Below are positions 45,644 to 54,034 of a stretch of DNA of 64,000 nt, piece by piece. This DNA comes from Rhodocyclales bacterium GT-UBC (GTDB taxonomy: Bacteria > Pseudomonadota > Gammaproteobacteria > Burkholderiales > Rhodocyclaceae), in NCBI GenBank assembly GCA_003583745.1, contig QXPY01000008.1, positions 124,001 through 188,000 of the forward strand, in the 5' to 3' direction. The notes beneath the pieces are model-generated. The model saw only the letters and a list, made by a program, of their open reading frames with translations, had not been told where the DNA came from and did no database searches. Within the stretch, counting starts at the first letter, position 1. Every line of letters begins with the position of its first letter. The position numbers and the translations under genes were made by a program.

Positions 45644-45825
45644 TGGGCTTTGCTGACAATCTGCCGGTCAATGAAAGCTTGGGCGTCTTTGTCGGCGTTG
45701 CGGGATTCGACTGGTTGGCCGACGGTCAAGCAGAACCTCTCAAAGCAGCGATTGCCGCTGTCGCCGCAGGCGCCGTCATTCTGGCTGCCAGGCACTGGCT
45801 GAAGAAGCGACGCGACAAAGGCTGA
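45643..45825 (+). CDS. small single-pass membrane protein, 60 residues
   Basis: The protein begins MGFADNLPVNESLGVFVG. It has one Ala/Val-rich hydrophobic segment at about 33-51 (AAIAAVAAGAVILAARHWL) followed by a strongly basic end KKRRDKG, the pattern of a tail-anchored or N-out small inner-membrane protein. It overlaps the preceding small frame (TGATG) and is followed by an intrinsic terminator, so the two form a compact operon downstream of the RstAB-like system. No family recognised. Confidence 0.7.
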   Translation: MGFADNLPVNESLGVFVGVAGFDWLADGQAEPLKAAIAAVAAGAVILAARHWLKKRRDKG

Positions 45826-45843
45826 GTTTCCGATTTACCCTCC

Positions 45844-45868
45844 TCTCGAATCTCCCCCGAATTCGAGA
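45844..45868 (+). repeat. inverted repeat after the small-protein operon
   Basis: TCTCGAAT (45844-45851) and ATTCGAGA (45861-45868) are perfect 8-base arms around a 9-base pyrimidine-rich loop. It lies between the 60-residue gene and its terminator and may add to 3' end structure. Confidence 0.4.
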
Positions 45869-45879
45869 CCTCCCTGTTA

Positions 45880-45906
45880 CCCCGCCCCCGTGGCGGGGTT
45901 TTTTTT
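45880..45906 (+). terminator. intrinsic terminator of the small-protein operon
   Basis: CCCCGCC (45880-45886), loop CCCGT, GGCGGGG (45892-45898) then eight T. A textbook Rho-independent terminator, the strongest in the window. The 205 bases from here to the next gene contain no frame or structure I can support. Confidence 0.95.
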
Positions 45907-46111
45907 GCGTCCGGAACAATCTTTCGAAAAGCCAAGACCACTAGCATGGGACAATAACGTTCCTTGTGCGCTTCATTGACTGAATTCGCCTTGAAATACC
46001 TAAGCCCGGATGGGCGTAGGAAGCATTTTTGCCGCTGCCTGAAAATAGCCTTACTCCAATGCCGTTCCCGCTTCCAATCAAAGTTCTCTCATCTTCTGCT
46101 TCATCTGCCCC

Positions 46112-46345
46112 ATGAAACAATCCAACAACCCGCTGCACGGCATCACACTGGAAGCATTGCTCAACCAACTTGTTGCCGAATATGGCTGGTCAACGCTTGG
46201 GCAACAAATCGACATACGCTGTTTCACACACGACCCGAGCATTGCCTCAAGCCTCAAGTTCCTGCGCCGTACCCCATGGGCCAGGGAGCGCGTCGAATCA
46301 CTTTACGTCCATATGCTGCTCCACAAGCAACAGAATTCCCAATAA
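46112..46345 (+). CDS. VF530 family (DUF2132) protein
   Basis: The protein has 77 residues. It matches the VF530 family named after a Vibrio fischeri structure: [23 protein letters not shown] near the start and [26 protein letters not shown] in the second half. The family is described as small, helical and possibly DNA-binding, with no proven role. It is the first of three small genes with tight spacing (27 and 13 bases). Confidence 0.88.
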   Translation: MKQSNNPLHGITLEALLNQLVAEYGWSTLGQQIDIRCFTHDPSIASSLKFLRRTPWARERVESLYVHMLLHKQQNSQ

Positions 46346-46372
46346 GCCTTTTACGATTCATAGAGAAGGACC

Positions 46373-46570
46373 ATGACTTACGAAGAACATCTGGATGAGG
46401 TAACCACCCTGATCACGGAAAAATACGCCATCGCTGACCAAACAGCGATCGAAATGGTGATGCGGGCACAAGCCGACGACTTCTTCAGCGGTCACGATGA
46501 TGATCCATCGATCTGCACGCTTGACCGAGCACATCACGACGCCCGAACCGTCTTCAAGAAATATAAATAA
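46373..46570 (+). CDS. hypothetical protein, 65 residues
   Basis: AGAAGGACC directly precedes the ATG. The protein is acidic in the middle (DDFFSGHDDDPS) and basic at the end (RTVFKKYK), mostly helical in appearance, with no membrane segment and no known domain. It lies between the VF530 gene and another small frame on the same strand, so it is likely part of the same mRNA. Confidence 0.7.
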   Translation: MTYEEHLDEVTTLITEKYAIADQTAIEMVMRAQADDFFSGHDDDPSICTLDRAHHDARTVFKKYK

Positions 46571-46583
46571 GCCAGGAAACCGC

Positions 46584-46844
46584 ATGCGCTCTACTCGCGC
46601 CACTGCCGCAATTGCCCGTCTCAATGAAAGAAGTCCAGGCCGCAAATACCTGATGGTCATCCTGGGAAACGGATTGTTCGAGTTACGTGAACGGGTTGAT
46701 GGCGTCGACCATGCGTTAGGCACGCCGTTGCCACTCGATGAATTTGTCACCTTCGTCAAGGCAACGGGGCCGCAAATCGCACCCCGTGTCACAAAAAGTG
46801 ATGCCGCGTTCGCAAAACAACTGATAAAGAAGGAAAAAATCTAG
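46584..46844 (+). CDS. hypothetical protein, 86 residues
   Basis: Start at the ATG at 46584, with AGGAA 6 bases ahead; the open frame further upstream overlaps the preceding gene. The protein begins MRSTRATAAIARLNERS, has a short beta-rich core (YLMVILGNGLFELRERV) and a Lys-rich C-terminus. It resembles small nucleic-acid-associated proteins only in composition; no family recognised. It is the third gene of the VF530 cluster. The next 139 bases hold no supported gene. Confidence 0.65.
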   Translation: MRSTRATAAIARLNERSPGRKYLMVILGNGLFELRERVDGVDHALGTPLPLDEFVTFVKATGPQIAPRVTKSDAAFAKQLIKKEKI

Positions 46845-46972
46845 GTTTATTGGACAGAGCGCATCAGTACTCAGCAATGATGGATGCTCTTGCCAAAGTC
46901 TCGACCAACACAGTCTTTTGTAAGCAGGGAATCCCCCCTTATCCGGCCAAATTCAGACTCCGGTTCAGGAGA

Positions 46973-46988
46973 GCTGAGCGCGCTCAGC
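46973..46988. repeat. 16-base perfect palindrome at the HD-GYP stop codon
   Basis: GCTGAGCG-CGCTCAGC is fully symmetrical without a spacer and spans the stop codon of the convergent HD-GYP gene. There is no T-run. It could be a binding site or chance. Confidence 0.35.
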
Positions 46989-48036
46989 GTGAAATGGCGA
47001 CAAAATTCATGAAGGCATCGACAACCAAGGGATCGTAAATCGTCCCACGCCCCCGCTGCAACTCCGCAATCCCTTCCTCAACCGGCCTGGCCGCACGGTA
47101 AGGTCGATGCGAGGTCATTGCATCGAAAACATCCGCCACGCACAGAATGCGAGCCTCCAGACAGATTTGCTCTCCGCTGAGTTGCCGCGGATACCCCGAG
47201 CCGTCGAGACGTTCGTGGTGCTGATAGATCATTTCAGCAATTGGCCAGGGAAACTCGATCCCCTTCAATATGTCATATCCCATTTCTGGGTGAGTACGAA
47301 TGATTTCGTATTCTGGGGTGATCAGACGGCCTGGGCGCGCCAGAATTTCAGCCGGTACCGAGATTTTCCCAATATCGTGAATACTGGCCCCCAATCGCAG
47401 GCCGTTCCGTCGTTCCGCGTCCATACCCAACTGACTGGCGATTGCATCACATAACCGCGCCACCTGCTGTTGGTGCCCTGCCGTATAGGGATCGCGCTTC
47501 TCGATAAACAGGGAAATCGCGCTGATCGTGCTGCTAAACGCATTTGCAAGCCGATCGGCCTGAAGCAACGCCTCCTCCTCGGATCGCTTCAAGGCAGTGA
47601 TATCCTCGTGAGCAACCACCCCGCGTATCGGTCCCGGTGCTTCAAACGGCGTGACCGTCAGCATGAACCAGCGACGCTCCGTATTGGAATGGCAAGGATA
47701 TTCAAGCTGAAACTTCTTGACCCGCCCCTCTAGCACCTCCCTCAAGCCGCCAACGACCTCGTAAGCTAGAGAAATGTCGTTGTTGCAGTTTTCGCCGCAA
47801 GCAGGACATTCGCGCATACCATCAAGCATCGCGATGTAATTGGTCCCCACACCGTAATCCGCCAACAAGCCGCCGTTGGCATCGGCAAAGCTTCGCCACG
47901 CGCGATTGACGCCGACGATATTGCTTTCCCCATCAATCAATGCCACGTGCGCGCTCAAAGCATCGATAACAGGTTGAAAGCCTTTGGCAGCTACCAGAGC
48001 AGCCGCCATTGAGTGCGCAAGCAGTTGGTCATTCAT
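46984..48036 (-). CDS. PAS-HD-GYP domain protein (probable c-di-GMP phosphodiesterase)
   Basis: From the ATG at 48036 the product has 350 residues: a PAS domain (about 20-150) and an HD-GYP domain (about 165-350). Metal and catalytic motifs are present: H188, H220-D221 with K224 (HDIGK), H249, H273/H274 and the GYP triplet at 281-283 in LDGSGYP. HD-GYP enzymes hydrolyse c-di-GMP to GMP or pGpG. In the PAS domain C77, C80 and C84 (CPACGENC) form an unusual cluster that might bind metal. The frame continues to a TTG at 48129, but the ATG seems more likely; ribosome site weak. No membrane helix, so it acts in the cytosol. Confidence 0.88.
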   Translation of the reverse strand: MNDQLLAHSMAAALVAAKGFQPVIDALSAHVALIDGESNIVGVNRAWRSFADANGGLLADYGVGTNYIAMLDGMRECPACGENCNNDISLAYEVVGGLREVLEGRVKKFQLEYPCHSNTERRWFMLTVTPFEAPGPIRGVVAHEDITALKRSEEEALLQADRLANAFSSTISAISLFIEKRDPYTAGHQQQVARLCDAIASQLGMDAERRNGLRLGASIHDIGKISVPAEILARPGRLITPEYEIIRTHPEMGYDILKGIEFPWPIAEMIYQHHERLDGSGYPRQLSGEQICLEARILCVADVFDAMTSHRPYRAARPVEEGIAELQRGRGTIYDPLVVDAFMNFVAISR

Positions 48037-48218
48037 AACGGCAAGACCCAGAAATCTATTACTAACAGCATAGATCTTTTCGCATGAACTTTTGAATCTA
48101 TCTGAAAAATGCCTGACCAAGGTCAACAAGAGGACGCGACATCAGTAACGTCAAACGAGGTCAAAAGCAGTTACAACGCAGCCGATGAATGACACAGATT
48201 GAGCCGACACATGGCAGT

Positions 48219-48234
48219 AAAGTGAAGTCACTTT
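48219..48234. promoter_or_regulatory. perfect 7-2-7 inverted repeat before the 48-residue gene
   Basis: AAAGTGA-AG-TCACTTT is an exact palindrome 18 bases before the ATG at 48253. Its position suits an operator or a leader hairpin close to the ribosome site AGGAG. Confidence 0.5.
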
Positions 48235-48252
48235 CAGCCCCAGGAGACCATC

Positions 48253-48399
48253 ATGGAAAAGACCAAAAGCAAGGCACGGAAATTCCTCAAGCTCGACAAA
48301 TTGAGCCAGCGCATTCTTCAAGCCGCTCGTAGTTTGGCAAGACAACGTAAGGAACGAGCGCAACGCGCCTTCGAACGCAGTCTATCTCCCTTGGTATAA
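48253..48399 (+). CDS. small basic protein, 48 residues
   Basis: AGGAG lies 7 bases before the ATG. The protein begins MEKTKSKARKFLKLDKLSQR and contains 16 Lys/Arg and only four acidic residues, with a probable long amphipathic helix. It has no recognised family. It stands alone between divergent HD-GYP and convergent mscS, with a palindrome upstream and a terminator-like hairpin downstream, which argues that it is a real independent gene. Confidence 0.6.
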   Translation: MEKTKSKARKFLKLDKLSQRILQAARSLARQRKERAQRAFERSLSPLV

Positions 48400-48445
48400 A
48401 AGGGCGGGAAGCAGCGACAGGTTGTTGCCAGACGGATCTGGCACG

Positions 48446-48476
48446 GCCCGGCCATGAAGTGCCGGGCGCTTGTTTT
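48446..48476 (+). terminator. terminator-like hairpin after the 48-residue gene
   Basis: GCCCGGC (48446-48452), an 8-base loop, GCCGGGC (48461-48467) and then GCTTGTTTT. It ends at the mscS stop, so it could also shape the 3' end of that convergent transcript. Confidence 0.6.
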
Positions 48477-49744
48477 CACGCCTGTTCGCTGCCTTGGAGC
48501 AAGCGAACCTCTCGTTGTGGGAATGGAATCTGGATCTGGTGCTGCTGGAACAAGCGCCAGACGGCCAGATTGATATCCGACACGACATTGCCACGCCCTT
48601 CTTCCGGATCGGCAATCCAGAAACCAAGTTCGAGGTTGATGCTGTTATCGGCAAACTGAGTCAGGAATACCTTCGGTCCAGGATCGGCCAGCACCCGCTC
48701 CTGAGCGGCGGCAGCCTCAACCATCAAACGCATGGCCAGATCGAGGTCGGTGCTGTAGGCGACACCGATTGTCGTCGCCAGACGCAAGCGCGAATCCGAA
48801 TAAGTCTGGTTCTGCACTGTCGTACCGATCAAGGTCTCATTAGGGACAATAAACTCGGTGCCTCCCGGATGCTTGAGTACCGTATAGCGGGTCGTGATCT
48901 GGGTAACCTGGCCCGCTTCGCCGCCCACCTGGACGATATTGCCAATGCGGATGGAACGGTCAAGCAGGATGATGAACCCGGATACGTAATTGCTGGCGAT
49001 TTTTTGCAACCCGAACCCCAGACCGACGCCAAGCGCACCGGTGAAAACGGAGAGCGCCGTCATGTCGATACCGACCAGCGACAGACTGGTGACGATTGCC
49101 AGGACAGTCAGTAAAGCCTTGGCAACACGGACGCCGACAATACGTAAACTGGAATCGATTCCAGCCACCCGCATCAGCCGCGCCTCGATCAATCCTGCCA
49201 CCCACAGCGCCAGAACAACGGTAAGGAAGACGGTGATGACCCCGTGCAGAATCATCCATAAATCGATGCTCTGCTTGCCGACAGAAAACTGTACCTGCTC
49301 CAGCGCCTCGATTACGTAGGGCGCCAGATCGGTAATGTACAAGGCCAGCCAGCCCCAGACCACGGCGGCAATGATGCGCTCCCAGGCGGTCAGCCAGGTC
49401 GCCTGGGGAAAGGCCTGGCGCAGGACAAACACGACGCAGCGCACCAAAGCCATCGAGCCGAACAACGGTAAAGCCAGTTTGAGCAGATTGACATGAACAA
49501 AGGGCTTCAAAGCCAGCCGCACGGCACCAACCAGCAACATGCCGGTCAATGGGAAAACCAGCCGTGCGCCGGCATCGGTCAGCCGGCCCGCCCCCTCTTC
49601 GTGCCGCTTGCGCCACCAGGTGGCGACGCTCCACGCAATGGCAAGACAGGCGGCCAAGGCAACGACCTGCCAGACAAAATTCGGATCGTTGAAATCGGCC
49701 CAGATATCATTGAATAGCTGGAGCGCCTGGTTTTTCTGATTCAT
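48476..49744 (-). CDS. MscS family mechanosensitive channel
   Basis: The protein has 422 residues with about six hydrophobic helices. The pore helix ALSVFTGALGVGLGFGLQKIASNYVSGFII (about 234-263) is the MscS TM3 signature. It is followed by the beta domain with GxVxxIxxRYT (GQVTQITTRYT) and VPN(S/E). It releases solutes on osmotic downshift. The N-terminal extra helices make it a medium-length member, closer to YbdG/MscK-type C-terminal modules than to E. coli MscS. It is the last gene of the dedA-purN unit and overlaps rsmB by 4 bases. Confidence 0.92.
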   Translation of the reverse strand: MNQKNQALQLFNDIWADFNDPNFVWQVVALAACLAIAWSVATWWRKRHEEGAGRLTDAGARLVFPLTGMLLVGAVRLALKPFVHVNLLKLALPLFGSMALVRCVVFVLRQAFPQATWLTAWERIIAAVVWGWLALYITDLAPYVIEALEQVQFSVGKQSIDLWMILHGVITVFLTVVLALWVAGLIEARLMRVAGIDSSLRIVGVRVAKALLTVLAIVTSLSLVGIDMTALSVFTGALGVGLGFGLQKIASNYVSGFIILLDRSIRIGNIVQVGGEAGQVTQITTRYTVLKHPGGTEFIVPNETLIGTTVQNQTYSDSRLRLATTIGVAYSTDLDLAMRLMVEAAAAQERVLADPGPKVFLTQFADNSINLELGFWIADPEEGRGNVVSDINLAVWRLFQQHQIQIPFPQREVRLLQGSEQA

Positions 49745-51003
49745 GCCTTCCGGTCCAAAGCGGCGGCAAAAAAGCCATCGGTATTATGCAAGTGCGGCAA
49801 CAAACGCAACACATCGCCCTCCAGCGCAATGCCATGGCGGGCCAGGATGCCGGAAGCCGGAGTGAGGGTGAAATCGGGATGCGTCTCGAGGAATCCCTGG
49901 ATGATTGCATCGTTCTCCGCCGTCAGCAGACTGCAGGTGGCATAGACCACCCGCCCCCCCGGGCGTACCAGTTTGGCCGCCGCATCGAGGATGGACGCCT
50001 GCTTGACGGTCAATTCGGCAACCGAGGTCTCGCTCTGCCGCCATTTCAGATCCGGATTGCGCCGCAACGTACCCAGTCCGGAACATGGAGCATCGACCAA
50101 CACGCGGTCGATTTTGCCGGCCATGCGTTTAATTTTGGTATCGCGCTCATGTTCGATCCGGGCCGGATGGACATTCGACAAGCCTGAGCGGGCCAGGCGA
50201 GGCTTCAGGTTGCCCAAGCGCTTGTCTGAAACATCGTAGGCGTAGAGCCGGCCGGTATTTTTCATCATCGCGCCCAGCAACAAGGTTTTGCCTCCGGCGC
50301 CGGCACAAAAATCGACCACTGCCTCGCCCCGCTTCGGCTCCAACAGGTAGCCAAGCAACTGGCTACCCTCGTCTTGCACCTCGAACGCCCCTTCGAGGAA
50401 GAGCGGATGCTTGGCCAAGGCAGGCTTGTCACGCAGGCGAACAGCGACCGGCGAAAGCGTGCCGGGGATGGCGGCAATCCCTTCGGCGGCAAATTGTTCA
50501 AGTACCGCCTCGCGATTGCTCTTGATGGTATTGACCCGCAAATCGAGCGGTGCCGCCTGATTCAGGGCCTTGCTGAGATTCAAGGTTTCTGCCTCACCGA
50601 ACTGGGCTTCCAGGCGTTCGTACAACCAGGTCGGCATATCGCAGCGCACTGCCGGTTCCAAGTCCGCTTCCGGCATCGCCTTGGCGGACGCCAGCCATTC
50701 CTCTTCACTCGCCCGTAACACCGGCGCCAGCTCGCGCTGACTCCAGCCGCGCGTCACGGCCAAGGCAGCCAGCAACAGCTTGCGATCGGTAAGCGGCTCG
50801 CCGCAGCGCGCTTCGAGACTACGCCCGCGCCGCAGCACGGCAAACACCGTTTCGGCAACAAAAGCCCGGTCGGCATGCCCGAGCTCGCGATGCTCGCGGA
50901 AATAACGCGAAACAACGGCATCGGCGGGATGATCGAAACGCAGCAACTGTCCGAGGACAGCTTCAGCATGGGCAAACAGGGCGGGGGTAAAACGAGCTTT
51001 CAT
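49741..51003 (-). CDS. RsmB/NOP family RNA m5C methyltransferase
   Basis: The protein has 420 residues: an N-terminal NusB-like helical region (about 1-125), then a Rossmann methyltransferase with VVDFCAGAGGKTLLLG (SAM site), LVDAPCSGLGTLRRNPD (first catalytic Cys) and YATCSLLTAEND (second Cys). Such proteins methylate cytosine in rRNA; RsmB acts on C967 of 16S rRNA. It is not next to fmt as in E. coli, so the exact target is inferred. Operon member between DUF3108 protein and mscS. Confidence 0.88.
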   Translation of the reverse strand: MKARFTPALFAHAEAVLGQLLRFDHPADAVVSRYFREHRELGHADRAFVAETVFAVLRRGRSLEARCGEPLTDRKLLLAALAVTRGWSQRELAPVLRASEEEWLASAKAMPEADLEPAVRCDMPTWLYERLEAQFGEAETLNLSKALNQAAPLDLRVNTIKSNREAVLEQFAAEGIAAIPGTLSPVAVRLRDKPALAKHPLFLEGAFEVQDEGSQLLGYLLEPKRGEAVVDFCAGAGGKTLLLGAMMKNTGRLYAYDVSDKRLGNLKPRLARSGLSNVHPARIEHERDTKIKRMAGKIDRVLVDAPCSGLGTLRRNPDLKWRQSETSVAELTVKQASILDAAAKLVRPGGRVVYATCSLLTAENDAIIQGFLETHPDFTLTPASGILARHGIALEGDVLRLLPHLHNTDGFFAAALDRKA

Positions 51004-51045
51004 TACATTCCTAAAATATACGAGAACGCCACCAGGGCGCAGCGA

Positions 51046-52035
51046 CTAGGGCGCTGTTTCGGCCACGGAACCAATTTCGGTCAGTTCCTGAACAAAGCGT
51101 TCGCCTTTCTTGTCGGTAAAACGAATTTTAACCGGCAAGCGCTGCCGATCTAGCGCAATCCAGATTTCTGTCGTGTTATCGGTCATCGCCCGCAGGTGCA
51201 AGGTACGAAAATGTCCGGCCGGCGTATCGATATCCTCCTCTCCCATCGAATCGAGCGCATAGCGTTCGTATTTCTTGCCGGTAACGACTCCGATGCTGGC
51301 TCCTTCGGCCAAGCGTCCGAGATAAGCCAGTTGATAGTTGAGCGACAGAATATCCTGCGTCCCTTTGGCGATTTCGCGCACGCTGCCGTCGCGGGACAGG
51401 CTGACCACGCCCCCCTCCCAGTCAAAATCGGCATTTTCGTTGCTGTCCTGACCATTCTTGCGGCTGCGCAAGCGTTCCGGCTGCAGGCCGCCAGGAACCA
51501 TCCTGCCCTGGCTCTCGATTTCCAGGCGAACCGGCTTGAGCAGTGCCGCCAAACCGCTGGTTTCGGTCACGCCCAGCAAACGGTAGTGTCCATCTTCGCG
51601 AAATTCCCAGCGATGCTCGGCTCGCCCGACCTGGAACCCGAGCGACTCCTTGATGATGGCAAAGCGCAACACGCCGCTTGCCGCCAGGACCGGACGCGCC
51701 GGCGAAATCGGTGGTGGCGGTGGTGGCGGCGAGGCAGGCTCGACCGCCTCGGCCACCATCGCTTGCCCATCCTCGGTAGCCGGTGGCACCATGCGAGCGA
51801 CCGGCGCTGCCGACGTATTAGCCGGCGTCCGATGCCGCGGTTTTTTCGGCGGCGCCTTGACGACCGGACGAACCGGCTCCGCGACGACGGGCGGTGGCGC
51901 GGGCAGCGGCGGCAATTCGACCCGCAATGGCAGCGGCTCGCTCTCGCTGCCAAACATCTCGACATCCGTACCGAACAAGGCTGCGCCATGCAGCGCCAGC
52001 GAACTGGCCAAGGCCAGGATCAGTACGAAGGGCAT
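51046..52035 (-). CDS. DUF3108 protein with proline-rich TonB-like N-terminus
   Basis: The protein has 329 residues: one N-terminal hydrophobic segment (about 3-20) without a lipobox, a Pro-rich linker (about 40-118, with a run of seven prolines) able to span the periplasm, then a DUF3108 beta-rich domain to the end, which probably binds a hydrophobic or polysaccharide ligand in the periplasm. Family function is not established. It lies 6 bases after purN and 42 bases before rsmB. Confidence 0.85.
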   Translation of the reverse strand: MPFVLILALASSLALHGAALFGTDVEMFGSESEPLPLRVELPPLPAPPPVVAEPVRPVVKAPPKKPRHRTPANTSAAPVARMVPPATEDGQAMVAEAVEPASPPPPPPPISPARPVLAASGVLRFAIIKESLGFQVGRAEHRWEFREDGHYRLLGVTETSGLAALLKPVRLEIESQGRMVPGGLQPERLRSRKNGQDSNENADFDWEGGVVSLSRDGSVREIAKGTQDILSLNYQLAYLGRLAEGASIGVVTGKKYERYALDSMGEEDIDTPAGHFRTLHLRAMTDNTTEIWIALDRQRLPVKIRFTDKKGERFVQELTEIGSVAETAP

Positions 52036-52041
52036 CGCCGC

Positions 52042-52689
52042 TCAGCGCACCTCGGGCGCGACCAGGGCGGCCGGCGTCGCTGCGTCCAGCGCCAAGCGAA
52101 CGCGGCCGGCTTCCAGGCTCAGCTTGTCTTCGGCAAACCAGCGAACGGCCTGGGGATAAATCCGGTGTTCCTGCTCCAGAATGCGCGCCGACAAACTATC
52201 CTCGTCGTCGCCGTCAAGCACCGGAACCGCCGCCTGAATGATCACCGGTCCATGATCCAGGGTCGGCGTCACGAAATGAACGGTACAGCCATGGATCCGC
52301 ACCCCTTCCTCCAAGGCCCGCCGATGCGTATGCAAGCCTGGAAAGGCTGGCAGGAGAGAGGGATGGATATTCATCAGGCGACCTTCGTAACGACGGACGA
52401 AGCCTTCCGTCAGAATGCGCATGAAGCCCGCCAGCACCACCAGATCTGGCCGGTAGCCATCGATACATTCGGCCAGGGCGGCATCGAAGGCTTCGCGCCC
52501 GACAAAGGCCTTGTGGTCGATATAGTGGGCTTCGATACCGGACCGCTGCGCCGTTTCGAGCCCAGCCGCGTCCGGCCGGTTGCTGATCACGGCCACGATA
52601 TTGACGGGCAGTCGGCCGGCATCGCGCGCTGCGATCATCGCCTCCATGTTGCTGCCACGGCCTGAAATCAGGATGACGATATTCTTCAT
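52042..52689 (-). CDS. purN: phosphoribosylglycinamide formyltransferase
   Basis: Third step of de novo purine synthesis, using 10-formyl-tetrahydrofolate. The protein has 215 residues with NIVILISGRGSNMEA at the N-terminus, ISNRPDAAGL, LAGFMRIL, the catalytic MNIHPSLLPAFPGLHTH and TVHFVTPTLDHGPVIIQ. The start overlaps the stop of the upstream lipoprotein gene by 4 bases (ATGA). Confidence 0.97.
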   Translation of the reverse strand: MKNIVILISGRGSNMEAMIAARDAGRLPVNIVAVISNRPDAAGLETAQRSGIEAHYIDHKAFVGREAFDAALAECIDGYRPDLVVLAGFMRILTEGFVRRYEGRLMNIHPSLLPAFPGLHTHRRALEEGVRIHGCTVHFVTPTLDHGPVIIQAAVPVLDGDDEDSLSARILEQEHRIYPQAVRWFAEDKLSLEAGRVRLALDAATPAALVAPEVR

Positions 52690-53396
52690 TTCAAAAAACT
52701 CACCGGTAAAAAGAAGGTGCTGACCACGGTCTGGGTCAGACGAGAAAGATTGCGGCCATTGCGATCGGCAACGACCTTGGCCATGAAATCGAGCAAGCCC
52801 ATCACACGACCAAACTCTCGCTCGAAGGACAGGTTGCGGTTATTGGGATCCAGTTCGTTCGACAGCAGCAGAGGCTCGCCCGCAGCATTGCGGTCGTGCG
52901 CCAGCTTCCAGACGGCAATTTCCATGTTGCGGGCGCAATTGAACAATTTCACCTCGTTGAGACTATCGAGAATGTAAAAGGATTCCTTGTATTCGAACGC
53001 TGCATCGACCATGGTCAGCAAACCGAAGATCAACGCCGCCACCCGATCTCCACCATAAGCCTCGTTGAAGGCGAGGGCGGCCGCCTGCCCTTCGCGGGCG
53101 CCGTTGAGCTCAGGCCAGTTTCGGTAATTCCGGTTGCGCAGTCGCTCCAGCGCCGCCTCGCGACTGATCAATCCCGCCTTTTTCCACTCTTTGGGATTAC
53201 GCCGATAAAGCTTGTCGGCAATCAACATCACCCCATCGATGACCTCGCTGCGATTGGTATCGGCAATACGATCGACTTCGGTCTTGGCCAGATATTTGAC
53301 ATCGACGGCCGACTCACTCCGACCATCCTTTCCCAATCGGGTCGTACACGCCATCATCAGCACCAGGGCAAGGAAGATGGCGAACCGGTGCATCAA
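52686..53396 (-). CDS. putative lipoprotein of unknown function
   Basis: The protein has 236 residues. Signal peptide with lipobox LMMAC (Cys at 17) implies lipidation; no Asp at +2, so outer-membrane sorting is likely. The rest is helical with motifs NYRNWPELNGAREGQAA and YKESFYILDSLNEVKLFNCARNMEIAVWKLA. I recognise no domain. The start abuts dedA (4-base overlap) and the end overlaps purN. Confidence 0.8.
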   Translation of the reverse strand: MMHRFAIFLALVLMMACTTRLGKDGRSESAVDVKYLAKTEVDRIADTNRSEVIDGVMLIADKLYRRNPKEWKKAGLISREAALERLRNRNYRNWPELNGAREGQAAALAFNEAYGGDRVAALIFGLLTMVDAAFEYKESFYILDSLNEVKLFNCARNMEIAVWKLAHDRNAAGEPLLLSNELDPNNRNLSFEREFGRVMGLLDFMAKVVADRNGRNLSRLTQTVVSTFFLPVSFLK

Positions 53397-54034
53397 GCCG
53401 CTTTGCTCTTAACGTAGCCGATTCCGACCGGAATCAGCGAGAACAGGATGATGCCGACGATGATCAAGGACAGGTTGGCCTTGACCCAGGGAAAATTACC
53501 TAACCAGAAACCCGCCAGGCACAACGACACCACCCAGGCAAGCGCCCCGATCAGGTTGAAGAGTGTGAAACGGGCGTAACTCATCGAGCCGATCCCCGCC
53601 ACGAAAGGCGCAAATGTCCGGAACAGGGGCAGGAATCGGGAAATCACCAAGGTCTTGCCGCCGTGCTTTTCATAGAAAGCATGCGTCTTGATCAGTGCTT
53701 CACGGTTGAAGAAACGGGAGTTCTCCCAATGGAAGACCTTGGGTCCGAGAAAGCGCCCGATCTGATAGTTCAAGGTATTCCCGGTCACCGCTGCGGCAGT
53801 CAGGATGCCGATCAGCACGAAGATATCCATCCCGCCCTCCCCCAGGGCCGCCAATGCGCCTGCCACGAAGAGCAGCGAATCCCCCGGCAGGAAGGGGGTC
53901 ACGACAAAACCGGTCTCGGCGAAAACGATGAAGAACAGAATGCCGTAGATCCACAGTCCGTACTGCTGGACTAGCAAGGCAAGATGCTTGTCGAGATGAA
54001 GGAGGATGTCGACGAACTGGGCGAGGTATTCCAT
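53393..54034 (-). CDS. DedA family membrane protein
   Basis: The protein has 213 residues. DedA/SNARE-associated family; recent work assigns phospholipid/undecaprenyl-phosphate flipping to some members. Motifs seen: FxxT-type FVVTPFLPGDSLLFVAGALA, GNTLNYQIGRFLG, and FLPLFRTFAPFVAGIGSMSYARF. About five hydrophobic segments. The start ATG at 54034 is chosen from family length; a longer frame reaches 54148. It heads the dedA-lipoprotein-purN-DUF3108-rsmB-mscS unit. Confidence 0.92.
   Translation of the reverse strand: MEYLAQFVDILLHLDKHLALLVQQYGLWIYGILFFIVFAETGFVVTPFLPGDSLLFVAGALAALGEGGMDIFVLIGILTAAAVTGNTLNYQIGRFLGPKVFHWENSRFFNREALIKTHAFYEKHGGKTLVISRFLPLFRTFAPFVAGIGSMSYARFTLFNLIGALAWVVSLCLAGFWLGNFPWVKANLSLIIVGIILFSLIPVGIGYVKSKAA

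Noticed and set aside
46850..47038. 62-codon open frame downstream of the VF530 cluster
   Set aside because: Needs a TTG start without ribosome site and runs into the convergent HD-GYP gene; no recognisable protein.
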